A stretch of 64,000 nucleotides of DNA from Onthophagus taurus (GCF_036711975.1 NC_091975.1:622501-686500), one strand, 5' to 3'; positions 50,580 to 62,217 are shown, counted from the stretch's first letter. The notes: generated by a model from the sequence alone, not told the origin. Made by a program: numbers and translations.

Positions 50580-51011
50580 CAGAATTGGTGAGTAATCCAC
50601 CATTTCATTCCAGAGATTGGCATTTTTACTATTTCTCTCACCCATTAGAATTCCTGCTGCTCGCAGTCGAGTCATGGTCACCAATGCCACCTCTTGGATG
50701 AACAAATGAAGTGGCGTTAGGTTTAACATGTTTTCCATGGCTGCAGTGGGGGTAGTCCGCAGCGCACCTGTAACGTACAAACACGCAAGTCTCTGTACTT
50801 TATTAAGTGCAGTAGTGGATGTAGACTGTAGGGTCTTTGACCACCATAAGTAAGCATAGGTCGGATTACAGCCGTGTAAATCCAGAGGGCATTTCTGGGT
50901 GACAAACCCCATGTCTTACCTATAGCCCTCTCGCTTTTTTTACTCTATTATCTAGGTGGGCTCTCCATGCCATTTTATTGTCAAGTGTGATGCCCAGATA
51001 TTCTTCTTTAT

Positions 51012-51315
51012 ATTACTTACTTTATGTAAACTTGCCCGTGACGTCCTTACCTATCTGGTTTTTCCAAAAAATTTTGGTTGCTTTTAGAGGTTAAACAAAG
51101 AATTCCATAATCTTATTATCATGAATTAAATGATTCTTTTAAGATCTTGGAAAATTTATGACTCATTTTTTTAATTAATTGTATTGATGAGCCTATTTCT
51201 CAATACAACTACCTAATTTTACATGAATTTTTAGGTCCGTTGAGAATGATCTAACGCAATTCTGAAAACTTGAAACTTGTTTTGGTGGTAAAACCCATCT
51301 TAGGAATTCAATAAT
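51012..51315. other. Short stretch between LINE A copy 2 and the SP3 promoter
   Basis: AT-rich. It contains no recognised gene; it may include the far side of the LINE C landing site. Confidence 0.35.
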
Positions 51316-51405
51316 CGTTTTCTCCTTGTTTTGAACTCCTTGATACATTGAAAACCGGCTGAGTTCGTTTAGTTCCTCAGCGCATTTGCACGTTACCACA
51401 ACGAA
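51316..51405 (+). promoter_or_regulatory. SP3 promoter box shared with SP4 and SP5
   Basis: CGTTTTCTCCTTGTTTTGAA (51316-51335) lies 71 bases before the ATG. The same 20-base word, with at most one change, precedes SP4 (59528-59547, minus strand, 76 bases) and SP5 (62218-62237, 84 bases). A TTTAGTT word and CAACGAAATGTC at the start codon are also shared. This box is absent from SP1 and SP2. Confidence 0.55.
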
Positions 51406-52949
51406 ATGTCTTCGTTCTTAACCTACATTTTATTCATCACGATTTTAATCCAGTTAAGTTTAAAAATAAACGGTACGTATTACTTTAATTAATACTTAAT
51501 TATTTTTTTATCATACAAATAAACAAACGTATTATTTAAAATAAATCAAGGAATATTTTATCAAGGTAAACAACAAAGTTCATTTTAGGTCGGCATCTTA
51601 ACCTTGAAGTGAATTCTTCGTGTATCTTATCCGATGGAGATGGAGAAGCAGGAGTGTGTAAAAGAGTCGATTTATGCGCATCGGCCAAAGAAATGTTGTT
51701 AAAGAAAGAGAAACCTAATTTGTGCAGTTTTGATAAGGATCTTCCGTTACTTCCGGTGGTTTGTTGCGTCCCTGGAGATGATTTACCATATGATCCTAGT
51801 TTCCTTTCGTTCTTTAAGCAACACAATTTTACAAAACCGAGTATTTTGTATAATTTTTTGAGTTCTCCAGCACAAATTAATCCCCCGCAAGAAAAAATAG
51901 ATACTCCTTTAAGTAGCACATTAATTCGTGAGTCAAATGATAAAAAAAGTGTTCAAAGTAAGTGTCAATCTTAATTAAAACATTTTTCTTACCCCATTTT
52001 TTTTAATAGAATGTTTCGAATACAGTTCTTCAGCAATAACTACAACAACGACCACAACAACAACAATGAGACCTTTAAATGAAGAGGACGACGGTATTTC
52101 CCAAATCTTCGTCGTAGGGGGAGAAAATTCAAAAGCCAAAGAATTCCCTCATGTTGCTTTATTGGGGTATGGTGACCCCGATGATACCCAATGGCTTTGT
52201 GGGGGGGCTTTAATAAGCGAAAACTTCGTTTTAACAGCTGCGCATTGTTTATTATCCAGGGAATAGTCAGTAAAAATTTTTAACTCATTTATTATAAATA
52301 AATGTATTTCTTTTTTAGCGGCCCAGTTAATATCGTACGTTTAGGTGATTTAGACATCAAATCCAACGAAGACGACGCTTCCCCAAGACAATTCGGAATT
52401 GCGCAAACTTTTCGCCACCCCGAATACGAATCGGATAAGAAATACCACGATTTGGCTTTGTTACGATTAAATTCTTCGGTCGATTTTAATGTTTATATAA
52501 AACCGGCGTGTCTTCATACTGAAAAAGAGTTATTGAACGATCGATTTATCGTGGCTGGCTGGGGGAAAACTTCTTTCGGGGGGGATGATGCGAGCATCTT
52601 GCAAAAGGTTAATTTAACGATTTCGGATCATACAAGTTGTTCTAAAACGTATACTAAACGTGTTAATGGGTTAAATGATGGGTTAATTGAAGATATTCAA
52701 ATTTGTGCTGAAGGAGCTGCTAAAGGGGGAGATACTTGTCAAGTAATTTTTTGTTAATGTTAATTAATTTGGTGTATTAATTTTTTTTCTTTGCAGGGTG
52801 ATTCAGGGGCTCCTTTACAATATCGCGATAATCGCTTACATAAGATCGTTGGGATAACTTCTTTTGGAATTAATTGTGGATTAGTTCCTGGAGTTTATAC
52901 AAGAGTATCGTATTACGTCCCGTGGATTGAAGGAATTGTATGGAATTAA
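51406..52949 (+). CDS. Clip-domain serine protease SP3
   Basis: Five GT-AG exons (51406-51472, 51589-51957, 52010-52265, 52319-52742, 52797-52949) give 422 residues in one frame. Signal peptide ([14 protein letters not shown]); clip domain ([19 protein letters not shown] to PVVCC); Thr-run linker; activation region before [21 protein letters not shown]1 domain with the full triad ([22 protein letters not shown]). Unlike SP1 and SP2 it keeps the [11 protein letters not shown] cysteine. It ends [12 protein letters not shown]. It is the most canonical member of the cluster and looks functional. Expected role: secreted zymogen in a hemolymph cascade. The specificity pocket and partner cannot be settled by reading. 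Confidence 0.9.
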
Positions 52950-53729
52950 AAAGACGACGATAAATAAGAAGCTTAATTAGATTATATTTAAATTAGATAC
53001 ACTTTTTTTATGTATTTATTTTTATAAAGTTTCAATCTGTGCTGATAGAATTTTAGTATTATTGATCCTACTATATGAAATATATTAGTTATTACATATT
53101 TTCATTCTCGTTGTCTTTTTAACCCCATACAATTCCTTCAATCCAGGGAACATAAGAAGACACTCTTGTATAAATTCCAGGAACTAATCCACAATTAATT
53201 CCAAAAGAAGTTATCCTGTATAAACGATTATCATTTCATTCAAGATATTGTAGCGGTGCTCCTGAATCGCCCTGCAAAGAAAAATCAATAAAATAAATTA
53301 AAACAAATTAATTAATAAAAATTTACTTGACAAGTATCTCGGCTCCTTCAGCACAAATTTGTATATCTTCAATTAACCCATTATTTAACCCATTAACCCG
53401 TCTAGTATACGTTTTAGAACACTTTGCATGATCTGAAATAGTTAAATTAACCTCTTGCAAAATACTCGCAGTATTTCCACCAAAAGAAGTTTGCCCCCAA
53501 CCAGCCGCAATAAATTGATCGTTTAATAATTCTTTTTCTGTATAAAGACAAGCAGGTTTTATATAAATATTAAAATTAACCGACGAATTTAACCGTATCA
53601 AACCCACATCATGATACTTTTTATCGAACTCGTACTCAGGGTGTTGATAAGTTTCCGCAACACCGTATTGTCTTGGAAATGCGTCATCATCATCGGATTT
53701 GATGTGTAAATCACCTAAACGTACGATGT

Positions 53730-56700
53730 TTACTTATGTTTATTTATGTCTCAAATTGAAGATTAAAGCTTCTATTTTAAGATGTTGTGTGATATATAGG
53801 GTGTTTGATTAAAAATTTTTTTAGAAAAAGGCGTTTGAAAAAATGTTGTTTGAATTAGGTTAAGTTTGAAATTGTTAAAAAAGTAAGAATTTCAAAAAAT
53901 TACCACGTCCACATTTTTAAGAGTTAGAAAACGATTTATGTCTCAAATTGAAGATTAAAGCTTCTATTCTAAGGTGGTGTATGATATGTAGGGTGTTTAA
54001 CTAAAAAAATTTTTTTTAAAATGCGTTTGAAGAAATGTTGTTTGAATTAGGTTAAGTTTGAAATTGTTAAAAAAGTAAGAATTTCAAAAAATCACCACGT
54101 CCACATTTTTAAGAGTTAGAAAACGATTTATGTCTCAAATTGAAGATTAAAGCTTCTATTCTAAGGTGGTGTATGATATGTAGGGTGTTTAACTAAAAAT
54201 TTTTTTTAAAAAATGCGTTTGAAGAAATGTTGTTTGAATTAGGTTAAGTTTGAAATTGTCAAAAATGTAAGAATTTCAAAAAATCACCACGTCCACATTT
54301 TTAAGAGTTAAGAAACGATTTATATCTCAAATTGAAGATTAAAGCTTCTATTTTAAGATGGTGTATGATATGTAGGGTGTTTGATTAAAAATTTTTTTAG
54401 AAAAAGGCGTTTGAAAAAATGTTGTTTGAATTAGGTTAAGTTTGAAATTGCCAAAAAAGTAAGAATTTCAAAAAATCACCACGTCCACATTTTTAAGAGT
54501 TAGAAAACGATTTATGTCTCAAATTGAAGATTAAAGCTTCTATTCTAAGATGGTGTATGATATGTAGGGTGTTTAACTAAAAAATTTTTTAGAAATAGGC
54601 ATTTGAAGAAATGTTGTTTGAATTAGGTTAAGTTTGAAATTGTCAAAAAAGTAAAAATTTCAAAAAATCACCACGTCCACTTTTTTAATAGTTAGAAAAC
54701 GATTTATATCTCAAATTGAAGATTAAAGCTTCTATTTTAAGATGGTGTATGATATGTAGGGTGTTTGATTAAAAATTTTTTTAGAAAAAGGCGTTTGAAG
54801 AAATGTTGTTTGAATTAGGTTAAGTTTGAAATTGCCAAAAAAGTAAGAATTTCAAAAAATCACCACGTCCACATTTTTAAGAGTTAGAAAACGATTTATG
54901 TCTCAAATTGAAGATTAAAGCTTCTATTCTAAGATGGTGTATGATATGTAGGGTGTTTAACTAAAAAATTTTTTAGAAAAAGGCATTTGAAGAAATGTTG
55001 TTTGAATTAGGTTAAGTTTGAAATTGCCAAAAAAGTAAGAATTTCAAAAAATCACCACGTCCACATTTTTAAGAGTTAGAAAACGATTTATGTCTCAAAT
55101 TGAAGATTAAAGCTTCTATTCTAAGATGGTGTATGATATGTAGGGTGTTTAACTAAAAAATTTTTTAGAAATAGGCATTTGAAGAAATGTTGTTTGAATT
55201 AGGTTAAGTTTGAAATTGTCAAAAAAGTAAAAATTTCAAAAAATCACCACGTCCACTTTTTTAATAGTTAGAAAACGATTTATATCTCAAATTGAAGATT
55301 AAAGCTTCTATTTTAAGATGGTGTATGATATGTAGGGTGTTTGATTAAAAATTTTTTTAGAAAAAGGCGTTTGAAGAAATGTTGTTTGAATTAGGTTAAG
55401 TTTGAAATTGCCAAAAAAGTAAGAATTTCAAAAAATCACCACGTCCACATTTTTAAGAGTTAGAAAACGATTTATGTCTCAAATTGAAGATTAAAGCTTC
55501 TATTTTTAAGATGGTGTATGATATGTAGGGTGTTTGATTAAATTTTTTTTTAGAAAAAGGCGTTTGAAGAAATGTTGTTTGAATTAGGTTAAGTTTGAAA
55601 TTGTCAAAAAAGTAAGAATTTCAAAAAATCACCACGTCCACATTTTTAATAGTTAGGAAACGATTTCTGTCTCAAATTGAAGATTAAAGCTTCTATTCTA
55701 AGATGGTGTATGATATGTAGGGTGTTTAACTAAAAAATTTTTTAGAAAAAGGCATTTGAAGAAATGTTGTTTGAATTAGGTTAAGTTTGAAATTGTCAAA
55801 AAAGTAAGAATTTCAAAAAATCACCACGTCCACATTTTTAAGAGTTAGAAAACGATTTATGTCTCAAATTGAAGATTAAAGCTTCTATTCTAAGGTGGTG
55901 TATGATATGTAGGGTGTTTAACTAAAAAATTTTTTTTAAAAATGCGTTTGAAGAAATGTTGTTTGAATTAGGTTAAGTTTGAAATTGTCAAAAAAGTAAG
56001 AATTTCAAAAAATCACCACGTCCACATTTTTAATAGTTAGGAAACGATTTATATCTCAAATTGAAGATTAAAGCTTCTATTTTAAGATGGTGTATGATAT
56101 GTAGGGTGTTTGATTAAAAATTTTTTTAGAAAAAGGCGTTTGAAGAAATGTTGTTTGAATTAGGTTAAGTTTGAAATTGCCAAAAAAGTAAGAATTTCAA
56201 AAAATCACCACGTCCACATTTTTAAGAGTTAGAAAACGATTTATGTCTCAAATTGAAGATTAAAGCTTCTATTCTAAGATGGTGTATGATATGTAGGGTG
56301 TTTAACTAAAAAATTTTTTAGAAAAAGGCATTTGAAGAAATGTTGTTTGAATTAGGTTAAGTTTGAAATTGCCAAAAAAGTAAGAATTTCAAAAAATCAC
56401 CACGTCCACATTTTTAAGAGTTAGAAAACGATTTATGTCTCAAATTGAAGATTAAAGCTTCTATTCTAAGATGGTGTATGATATGTAGGGTGTTTAACTA
56501 AAAAATTTTTTAGAAATAGGCATTTGAAGAAATGTTGTTTGAATTAGGTTAAGTTTGAAATTGTCAAAAAAGTAAAAATTTCAAAAAATCACCACGTCCA
56601 CTTTTTTAATAGTTAGAAAACGATTTATATCTCAAATTGAAGATTAAAGCTTCTATTTTAAGATGGTGTATGATATGTAGGGTGTTTGATTAAAAATTTT

Positions 56701-57660
56701 TTTAGAAAAAGGCGTTTGAAGAAATGTTGTTTGAATTAGGTTAAGTTTGAAATTGCCAAAAAAGTAAGAATTTCAAAAAATCACCACGTCCACATTTTTA
56801 AGAGTTAGAAAACGATTTATGTCTCAAATTGAAGATTAAAGCTTCTATTTTTAAGATGGTGTATGATATGTAGGGTGTTTGATTAAATTTTTTTTTAGAA
56901 AAAGGCGTTTGAAGAAATGTTGTTTGAATTAGGTTAAGTTTGAAATTGTCAAAAAAGTAAGAATTTCAAAAAATCACCACGTCCACATTTTTAAGAGTTA
57001 GAAAACGATTTATGTCTCAAATTGAAGATTAAAGCTTCTATTCTAAGGTGGTGTATGATATGTAGGGTGTTTAACTAAAAAATTTTTTTAAAAAATGCGT
57101 TTGAAGAAATGTTGTTTGAATTAGGTTAAGTTTGAAATTGCCAAAAAAGTAAGAATTTCAAAAAATCACCACGTCCACATTTTTAAGAGTTAGAAAACGA
57201 TTTATGTCTCAAATTGAAGATTAAAGCTTCTATTCTAAGATGGTGTATGATATGTAGGGTGTTTAACTAAAAAATTTTTTAGAAAAAGGCATTTGAAGAA
57301 ATGTTGTTTGAATTAGGTTAAGTTTGAAATTGTCAAAAAAGTAAAAATTTCAAAAAATCACCACGTCCACTTTTTTAATAGTTAGAAAACGATTTATATC
57401 TCAAATTGAAGATTAAAGCTTCTATTTTAAGATGGTGTATGATATGTAGGGTGTTTGATTAAATTTTTTTTTAGAAAAAGGCGTTTGAAGAAATGTTGTT
57501 TGAATTAGGTTAAGTTTGAAATTGTCAAAAAAGTAAGAATTTCAAAAAATCACCACGTCCACATTTTTAATAGTAAGGAAACGATTTATGTCTCAAATTG
57601 AAGATTAAAGCTTCTATTTTAAGATGGTGTATGATATGTAGGGTGTTTGATTAAAATTTT
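53730..57660 (+). repeat. Satellite S3 array, 192-bp unit with higher-order structure
   Basis: About 20 units, measured from TGTAGGGTGTTT at steps of 192 (53799, 53991, 54183, 54375, 54567, 54759). Units share AATCACCACGTCCAC and TGTTTGAATTAGGTTAAG. Variants differ at the GTTTGATTAAA or GTTTAACTAAA site and the GGCGTTTG or GGCATTTG site. The variant order from 54759 repeats from 56103, a 1344-bp (7-unit) step. The array lies entirely inside the remains of SP4. Confidence 0.93.
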
Positions 57661-57689
57661 TTTTTGAAAAAGTTGTTTAGACTCTGTTA

Positions 57690-58215
57690 CAAATGGGAGT
57701 TAACTAGAAACAGAAAAATCCACAACGTTAGTAGTTTTTGGCGCAAAACGTGTTTGTGCAAGCGCGCGATCGTAGCGTGTTATACACCACTAGAAAGAGC
57801 AGGAAATTTTCGATAAGATAGATATGGTTCTATTGTTTTCTCCTGCTCATATAAGAAAGTTATCGACCCGAACAGGGTTTAAGAATGGCTAAAACGTGTG
57901 AATTTAGCAGTTTTTGGCCAAAAATGTACGTGTGCAAGCTCGCGATCGCCGCGTGTTATACATCACTAGAAAGAGCAGGAAATTTCCGATAAGATAGATA
58001 TGGTTCTAGAGTTTTCTCCTGCTCATATAAAAAAGTTATCGACCCGAATAGGGTTTAAGAATGGCTAAAACGTGTGAATTTAGCAGTTTTTGGCCAAAAA
58101 TGTACGTGTGCAAGCTCGTGATCGTCGCGTGTTATATACCACTAGAAAGAGCAGAAAATTTTCAATAAAATAGATATGTTGCTATAGTTTTCTCCTTATC
58201 AAATAAGAAAGTTGT
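57690..58215 (+). repeat. Repeat S5, three units of 176 bp
   Basis: GAGCAGGAAATTTTCGATAA-type words recur at 57797, 57973 and 58149. Units carry GTTTTTGGCCAAAAATGTAC and CAAGCTCGCGATCG. It adjoins S3 without obvious similarity to it. The following 58216-58646 is intron sequence of SP4 with nothing recognised. Confidence 0.85.
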
Positions 58216-59527
58216 TTAGAGGAAGAGTACTTAAGCGTTTCTGCGTGTAGGGATGGACATTAAGGGTGATTTAAGCATGACGCCGATAGATATTGACCCG
58301 GATTAAGATAGCTGAAGGAGTGCCTTTTCTGACTGTGATAACAGTTTTTTAAAATTCGGTTTCATAACAATTGCACAAAGCTTTGAAGTTTGGTAATTTT
58401 GAGCTGTTTTAAGTACAGCGCGGTGTTCTTCATTTTATATTTATCTTAATATCAACCTTATCGGCAGACGAAAACCCGGTTTTAGATAGAGAAAGATTCA
58501 AGCTTTCAAGTGGTGCATTTAGTTTTTCGCTATCCCTAATTATAAGGAAGATATCAGCTAAGAAAGTAAATAGAAAATTACGGGTAAAAATTTGTTGCTA
58601 TCGTCGCACCGGTACTTAAATAAGGATTAAGAAAGATGTTAGTTACTATTCTGGTGATGATAAGCAATGCGCAGCTGTTAAAATAAAGTTTTCGCTTATT
58701 AAAGCCCCCCCACAGAGATATTGAGTATCATTTGAGTCACCATAGCCTAATAAGGCAACGTGAGGGAATTCTTTAGCTTGTGAGTTTTCACCGTTTACTA
58801 CGAAAATTTGAGATGTAGCGGTTTCTTCGTCGGTTGAAGGAGTTAATGTGGTGGGGACTGTTGTTGTTGTCGTCGTGGTTGTTATTGTTGTAATTGGTGT
58901 TATAGGTGGATAAAGATATAATTTATTGCTGTATTCTCCACATTCTATGAAAAATAATAAAATTAACAATTATTACATTTAAAAAAAAATAACTTACTCT
59001 GAACACTTTTTTTATTTTTATTTTTTTCGTTGATTAATTTTTCGGTGAAAGGATTAATTCCCCCAGAAGAAGAACTTATCAAATCGGATTCTTTTAAATT
59101 ATCGAAAACACTTTGATTAAAAACCGTTAACAAATTAGGATCAAATGGCAAATCATCTCCTAGCACACAACAAACAATCGGAATGAAAGGAAGATTTTTA
59201 TCAAAACTACAAATATTAGGTTTCTTTTTCTTTAACAAAATTTCTTTGGCTGATGCACATAAATCCGCTCTTTTACACACTCCGAGATCACCATTAGCTA
59301 AGGAGCAAGGAGTATTAATTTCACGATCAAGCTGACCTAAAATCAATATAAATCAATGTTAATAAATAAATAGATTTACTCTTACTGCTCGTTTTAAGAC
59401 TTAAATTAATTAAAAACAAAATAAATAAAATATGGGTCGACGGAGAAGACATTTCGTTGTTGAAACGAGTAAATAAGTTGGGGAACTAAATGTATACAGT
59501 TCACAACAAATTATTTCCACCCATTAC

Positions 59528-59547
59528 TTCAAATCAAGGAGAAAACG
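59528..59547 (-). promoter_or_regulatory. SP4 copy of the shared promoter box
   Basis: On the minus strand CGTTTTCTCCTTGATTTGAA lies 76 bases before the SP4 ATG, identical to the box of SP5 and one base different from that of SP3. Confidence 0.5.
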
Positions 59548-59797
59548 TTTATTGAATTTCAAAGTTGGGTTTTACCTCGATATGCGTAGTTAAATTTGTG
59601 AAAATTGTATTAAAGCGTGCGGTTATGAGTCATAAGTTTCTTAATAAACAGATCATTAAAGAATGTTTAGAAAGTTCCTCATTAAGTCACACAAAGTTAC
59701 CTAAATTTGGCAACTTATACACAATTAGTATCTGGGCTATGAAATGTAGTGAGTGTAATAATCCAATTATTAAATTGCTTTTTATATGTTTGAATTA

Positions 59798-61116
59798 CCG
59801 TATTTCCTCGAATCTTATCCGCATCTTTCTTTGAGCAATTCGACAACACTAAAACGATGCGATGCTTGTTGTTAACCATAAATATATATTTTTTCTGTTG
59901 ACTGATACTGATGCACCTAAAGAAACCTTGTTTACGACGAGTTTTTATTAGACTAGACTTTAAATTTACCAAGCCAGAAAAAATTGGAAAATAAATATAA
60001 TTTTAAAAATAAATAGTAATCCCTAGCACGAATTCCGTTCATATACTGCCCTCGTAGTAGCTCGAACGTGCGGTGTGTGCTTAATTATACATATAATAGC
60101 GTAATTATAAAAAAAAGTAGCAAAAATCTAAAAGGTTCTTCTATACAGCAAAGTTTAAACAGATGTTATTAAGTTAGCGTTAAGAAAATCGAAAAGCTGG
60201 TACAATTTTTGCTGATAATGAGAGTAACATTGCGGCTGTTGTGGAAAGACCAGGTAGCTATTGCAGACTGAGGCATCGTGCAAAAAATTTACCGGGCCAA
60301 AGAAGAGACGATTTCATGAAAATGACGAGGCAGTTTTCTAGTTCTCTCAAGAAAAACGAAAGGAGAGACTAAAAAATTTTTTATACTAGCAAAGGTCGGA
60401 CTGTGGGATTTATGCGCCGAATGATGTTTGTCTCAAATTGCAAATGTCAACGAAATGGTAGTATATCTGGATATGCCACCCAATTACACACTGGAAAGAG
60501 GAGATGTGTGGGAAATTTCTTTATAAACGAGTGGTTGCGAAAAATTGCGCATAACATTGATGCTAGTAGTAACAAGTGATAGGGAAAAATTGTTGTCATT
60601 AGTAATATTGAGAAAAAAACCATTCTGAAATCTGAAAGACTTCCCGAATGACGTCCTAGTTAGGGCACAACAAAAAGGATGGATAATGGACCAGGAGGAT
60701 TATTAAATAAGGATACTAATTAATCATAGACTGATTACCCTTGGTTTAGACTTCTTGTCATAATAATAATACCTGGTGGAATAACATCCATACTACAACC
60801 TGTGTATGTATATGTATATCAACAAACTCGAGAATTAACAAAACCTGGAGCAATTAAAGGAGCTTCTGAACTTGTTCAGTGAGTGTAGGCGACATCCCTG
60901 AAAACAATATTATAACATCATTTAAGAAGTTTTGTATAATCCGAAGATGACGTAATATGGGAAGAAAATGATACATAAAAATGTAAATATCGTTCTAAAA
61001 CCCTTAATAAAGTGTTACGACTGCGAATCTAATCCGCACCCGATTCTAATCCGCATTTGATTTTAGAGCACATAAAATTTGTAAAAAAGGTGCGGATTAC
61101 ATTCGAGAAAATACGG
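59798..61116 (+). mobile_element. pogo/Tigger-like DNA transposon, degenerate
   Basis: The inverted ends read CCGTATTTCCTCGAATCTTA on the left, with the complement of CCGTATTTTCTCGAATGTAA on the right, flanked by TA/TA (59796-59797 and 61117-61118). Subterminal CTAATCCGCA words repeat near 61028-61055. Inside, on the plus strand at about 60450-60700, decayed DDE-domain text is readable: VVYLDMPPNYTLERRGD, EKLLPLVILRKKTILKSERL and VLVRAQQKGWI. Many stops interrupt it. It is a different, older copy than the fragment at 4.8-5.3 kb. Confidence 0.75.
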
Positions 61117-61124
61117 TATTTGAT

Positions 61125-61228
61125 TTTTTTATTGAAAAAGCTCCGGTCCATTTGGAATATGAGCCAAAAAGGATACTACCAAAAAGTAGCCTACAAAGTC
61201 TGCATGAACTCCCTCTACGGGATATTCA
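61125..61228 (+). other. Fossil scrap resembling a family-B DNA polymerase (Polinton- or virus-type)
   Basis: A short translated stretch ends KVAYKVCMNSLYGIF, which fits the K-x6-NSLYG motif of protein-primed or viral family-B DNA polymerases. It is a broken remnant of unknown age, cut off by the inverted-repeat element that follows. Too little is left to choose between a Polinton and another DNA virus-like source. Confidence 0.3.
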
Positions 61229-61785
61229 GCTCAGTAGTATATTAATGCCGATTCTGGAGCGGAAGTGAATCCCCCAATCCCCCTGCTCCTGCGCATGCGC
61301 CGTAAAGTATACTGCGAATTTTTAAAAAAAGTACTATAACAGTAAGGGTTTTACTATCATTTTCTTAATATTATGTAATTTTTATTGTAAAAATGTCTAT
61401 TAATACTTTTCAATATACTGGCTTGATTGGGGGGAATTAAATTGTTTTATTATTATTTCCGGAATATTCCTAAGTTCCTGCGAATTTCAAATTTCCCGGG
61501 CCGACATTGGAGCGTGACGTCACAAAGGGAGCAATTTCCAGTCCAACTTAAAAATATGATAGCGCCATCTATCGGTCATCAGGTAAATTTTAAGCTGCGC
61601 CATCTATCGCCCATCAGGCAAACCACCCCCTTTTTAGTTTAACTACACAACGCTAGATGGCACACATGAATTTTGAATTTCAAATTTCCCGCGCTTTGAC
61701 GTCACTTCCGGCGCATGCGCAGGAGCAGGGGGATTGGGGGATTCACTTCCGCTCTAGAATCGGCATTAATATACTACTCAGCTTC
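61229..61785. mobile_element. Long terminal inverted-repeat element (MITE or foldback type)
   Basis: About 72 bp at each end are nearly perfect inverted copies, from AGTAGTATATTAATGCCGAT inward through GCGGAAGTGAATCCCCCAAT to CTGCTCCTGCGCATGCGCC. The middle (61310-61690) contains GCGCCATCTATCG-type words twice (61562 and 61598). There is no coding capacity. A target duplication could not be fixed. It interrupts the polymerase-like scrap. Confidence 0.8.
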
Positions 61786-62217
61786 AAGTCATGAATGAAT
61801 TTGTGATGTAAGTGTTGCTACTAAATATTTCATTCTTCTTATTCCGGGATAAACTTTATTTAACCTATCTTTTCTTCTAAACTTAGCCTTTGTTATGTCT
61901 TCGGTTTTTAATACAACAACTTTTTTGTCATATATTTTGTTACATTCATAACTGGGAGAAGAGAAATCGTTCACTCTCTTTTCCTCTTCTTCTCTCTCCC
62001 CATCAGTTGCTTTTCAATCTATTAAGAATGTCAAGTTCATATCTTTTGTGAATTATTTATTCGTTCACAAAAAAATTTCATTTTCTAATTCATTTCATTA
62101 TGAAGTTTCCACCTTTGCTCTCAACCTGTTGTGAATAAGTCTAATATAATTTAATACACTTTTCAAAAACATAAATATGTATAATGCGGTAAAAACCCAA
62201 CATTGCATCTTATTAAA
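61786..62217. other. Unassigned stretch before SP5
   Basis: A 61-codon minus frame at 61789-61974 (YDKKVVVLKTEDITKAKFRR) has a protein-like composition but no family that I can name. The remainder shows nothing. Confidence 0.35.

Larger units (their letters stand above)
45791..51000 (-). mobile_element. LINE A copy 2, split by a Copia element
   Basis: The same family as LINE A copy 1, flanked by an 11-base target duplication TTCTTCTTTAT (45780-45790 and 51001-51011). The 3' part is 45791-46783 (RNase H: QAELIAIQLAAD, FTIYTDSRQAILAL, GNKHADRVAKRAAKR; Cys tail) and the 5' part is 50585-51000 (RT thumb, [18 protein letters not shown]). The Copia element 46784-50579 plus its 5-base duplication separates them. 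The 5' truncation point is close to that of copy 1 but slightly shorter. The frame break after ALSFVRLYEL is shared with copy 1. Confidence 0.85.
53119..59452 (-). pseudogene. Clip-domain serine protease SP4, broken, with satellites in its third intron
   Basis: Exon 1 59386-59452 (signal), exon 2 58998-59336 (clip: CSLANGDLGVCKRADLC), exon 3 58647-58944 (linker, [15 protein letters not shown]), exon 4 about 53327-53728 and exon 5 53119-53271. Exons 1-3 join in phase and look intact. Exon 4 has lost its first bases: homology starts at the CATCGTACGTTTAGGTG word, next to satellite S3, without the usual acceptor and GGCCCAGTT. It also lacks 10 bases before GAGATACTTGTCAA, which shifts the frame. 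Exon 5 has an insertion-type disruption after CTACAATATCTTGA. The array sits where intron 3 (about 50 bases in the paralogs) should be. A transcript of exons 1-3 alone would encode a clip protein without a protease. Confidence 0.8.

Noticed and set aside
51551-51565. A possible 15-base microexon (GAATATTTTATCAAG) in SP3, also present in SP5
   Set aside because: It keeps phase and has AG and GT flanks, but the following intron would be only 23 bases, too short to splice. The similarity is better explained by recent duplication of the genes.
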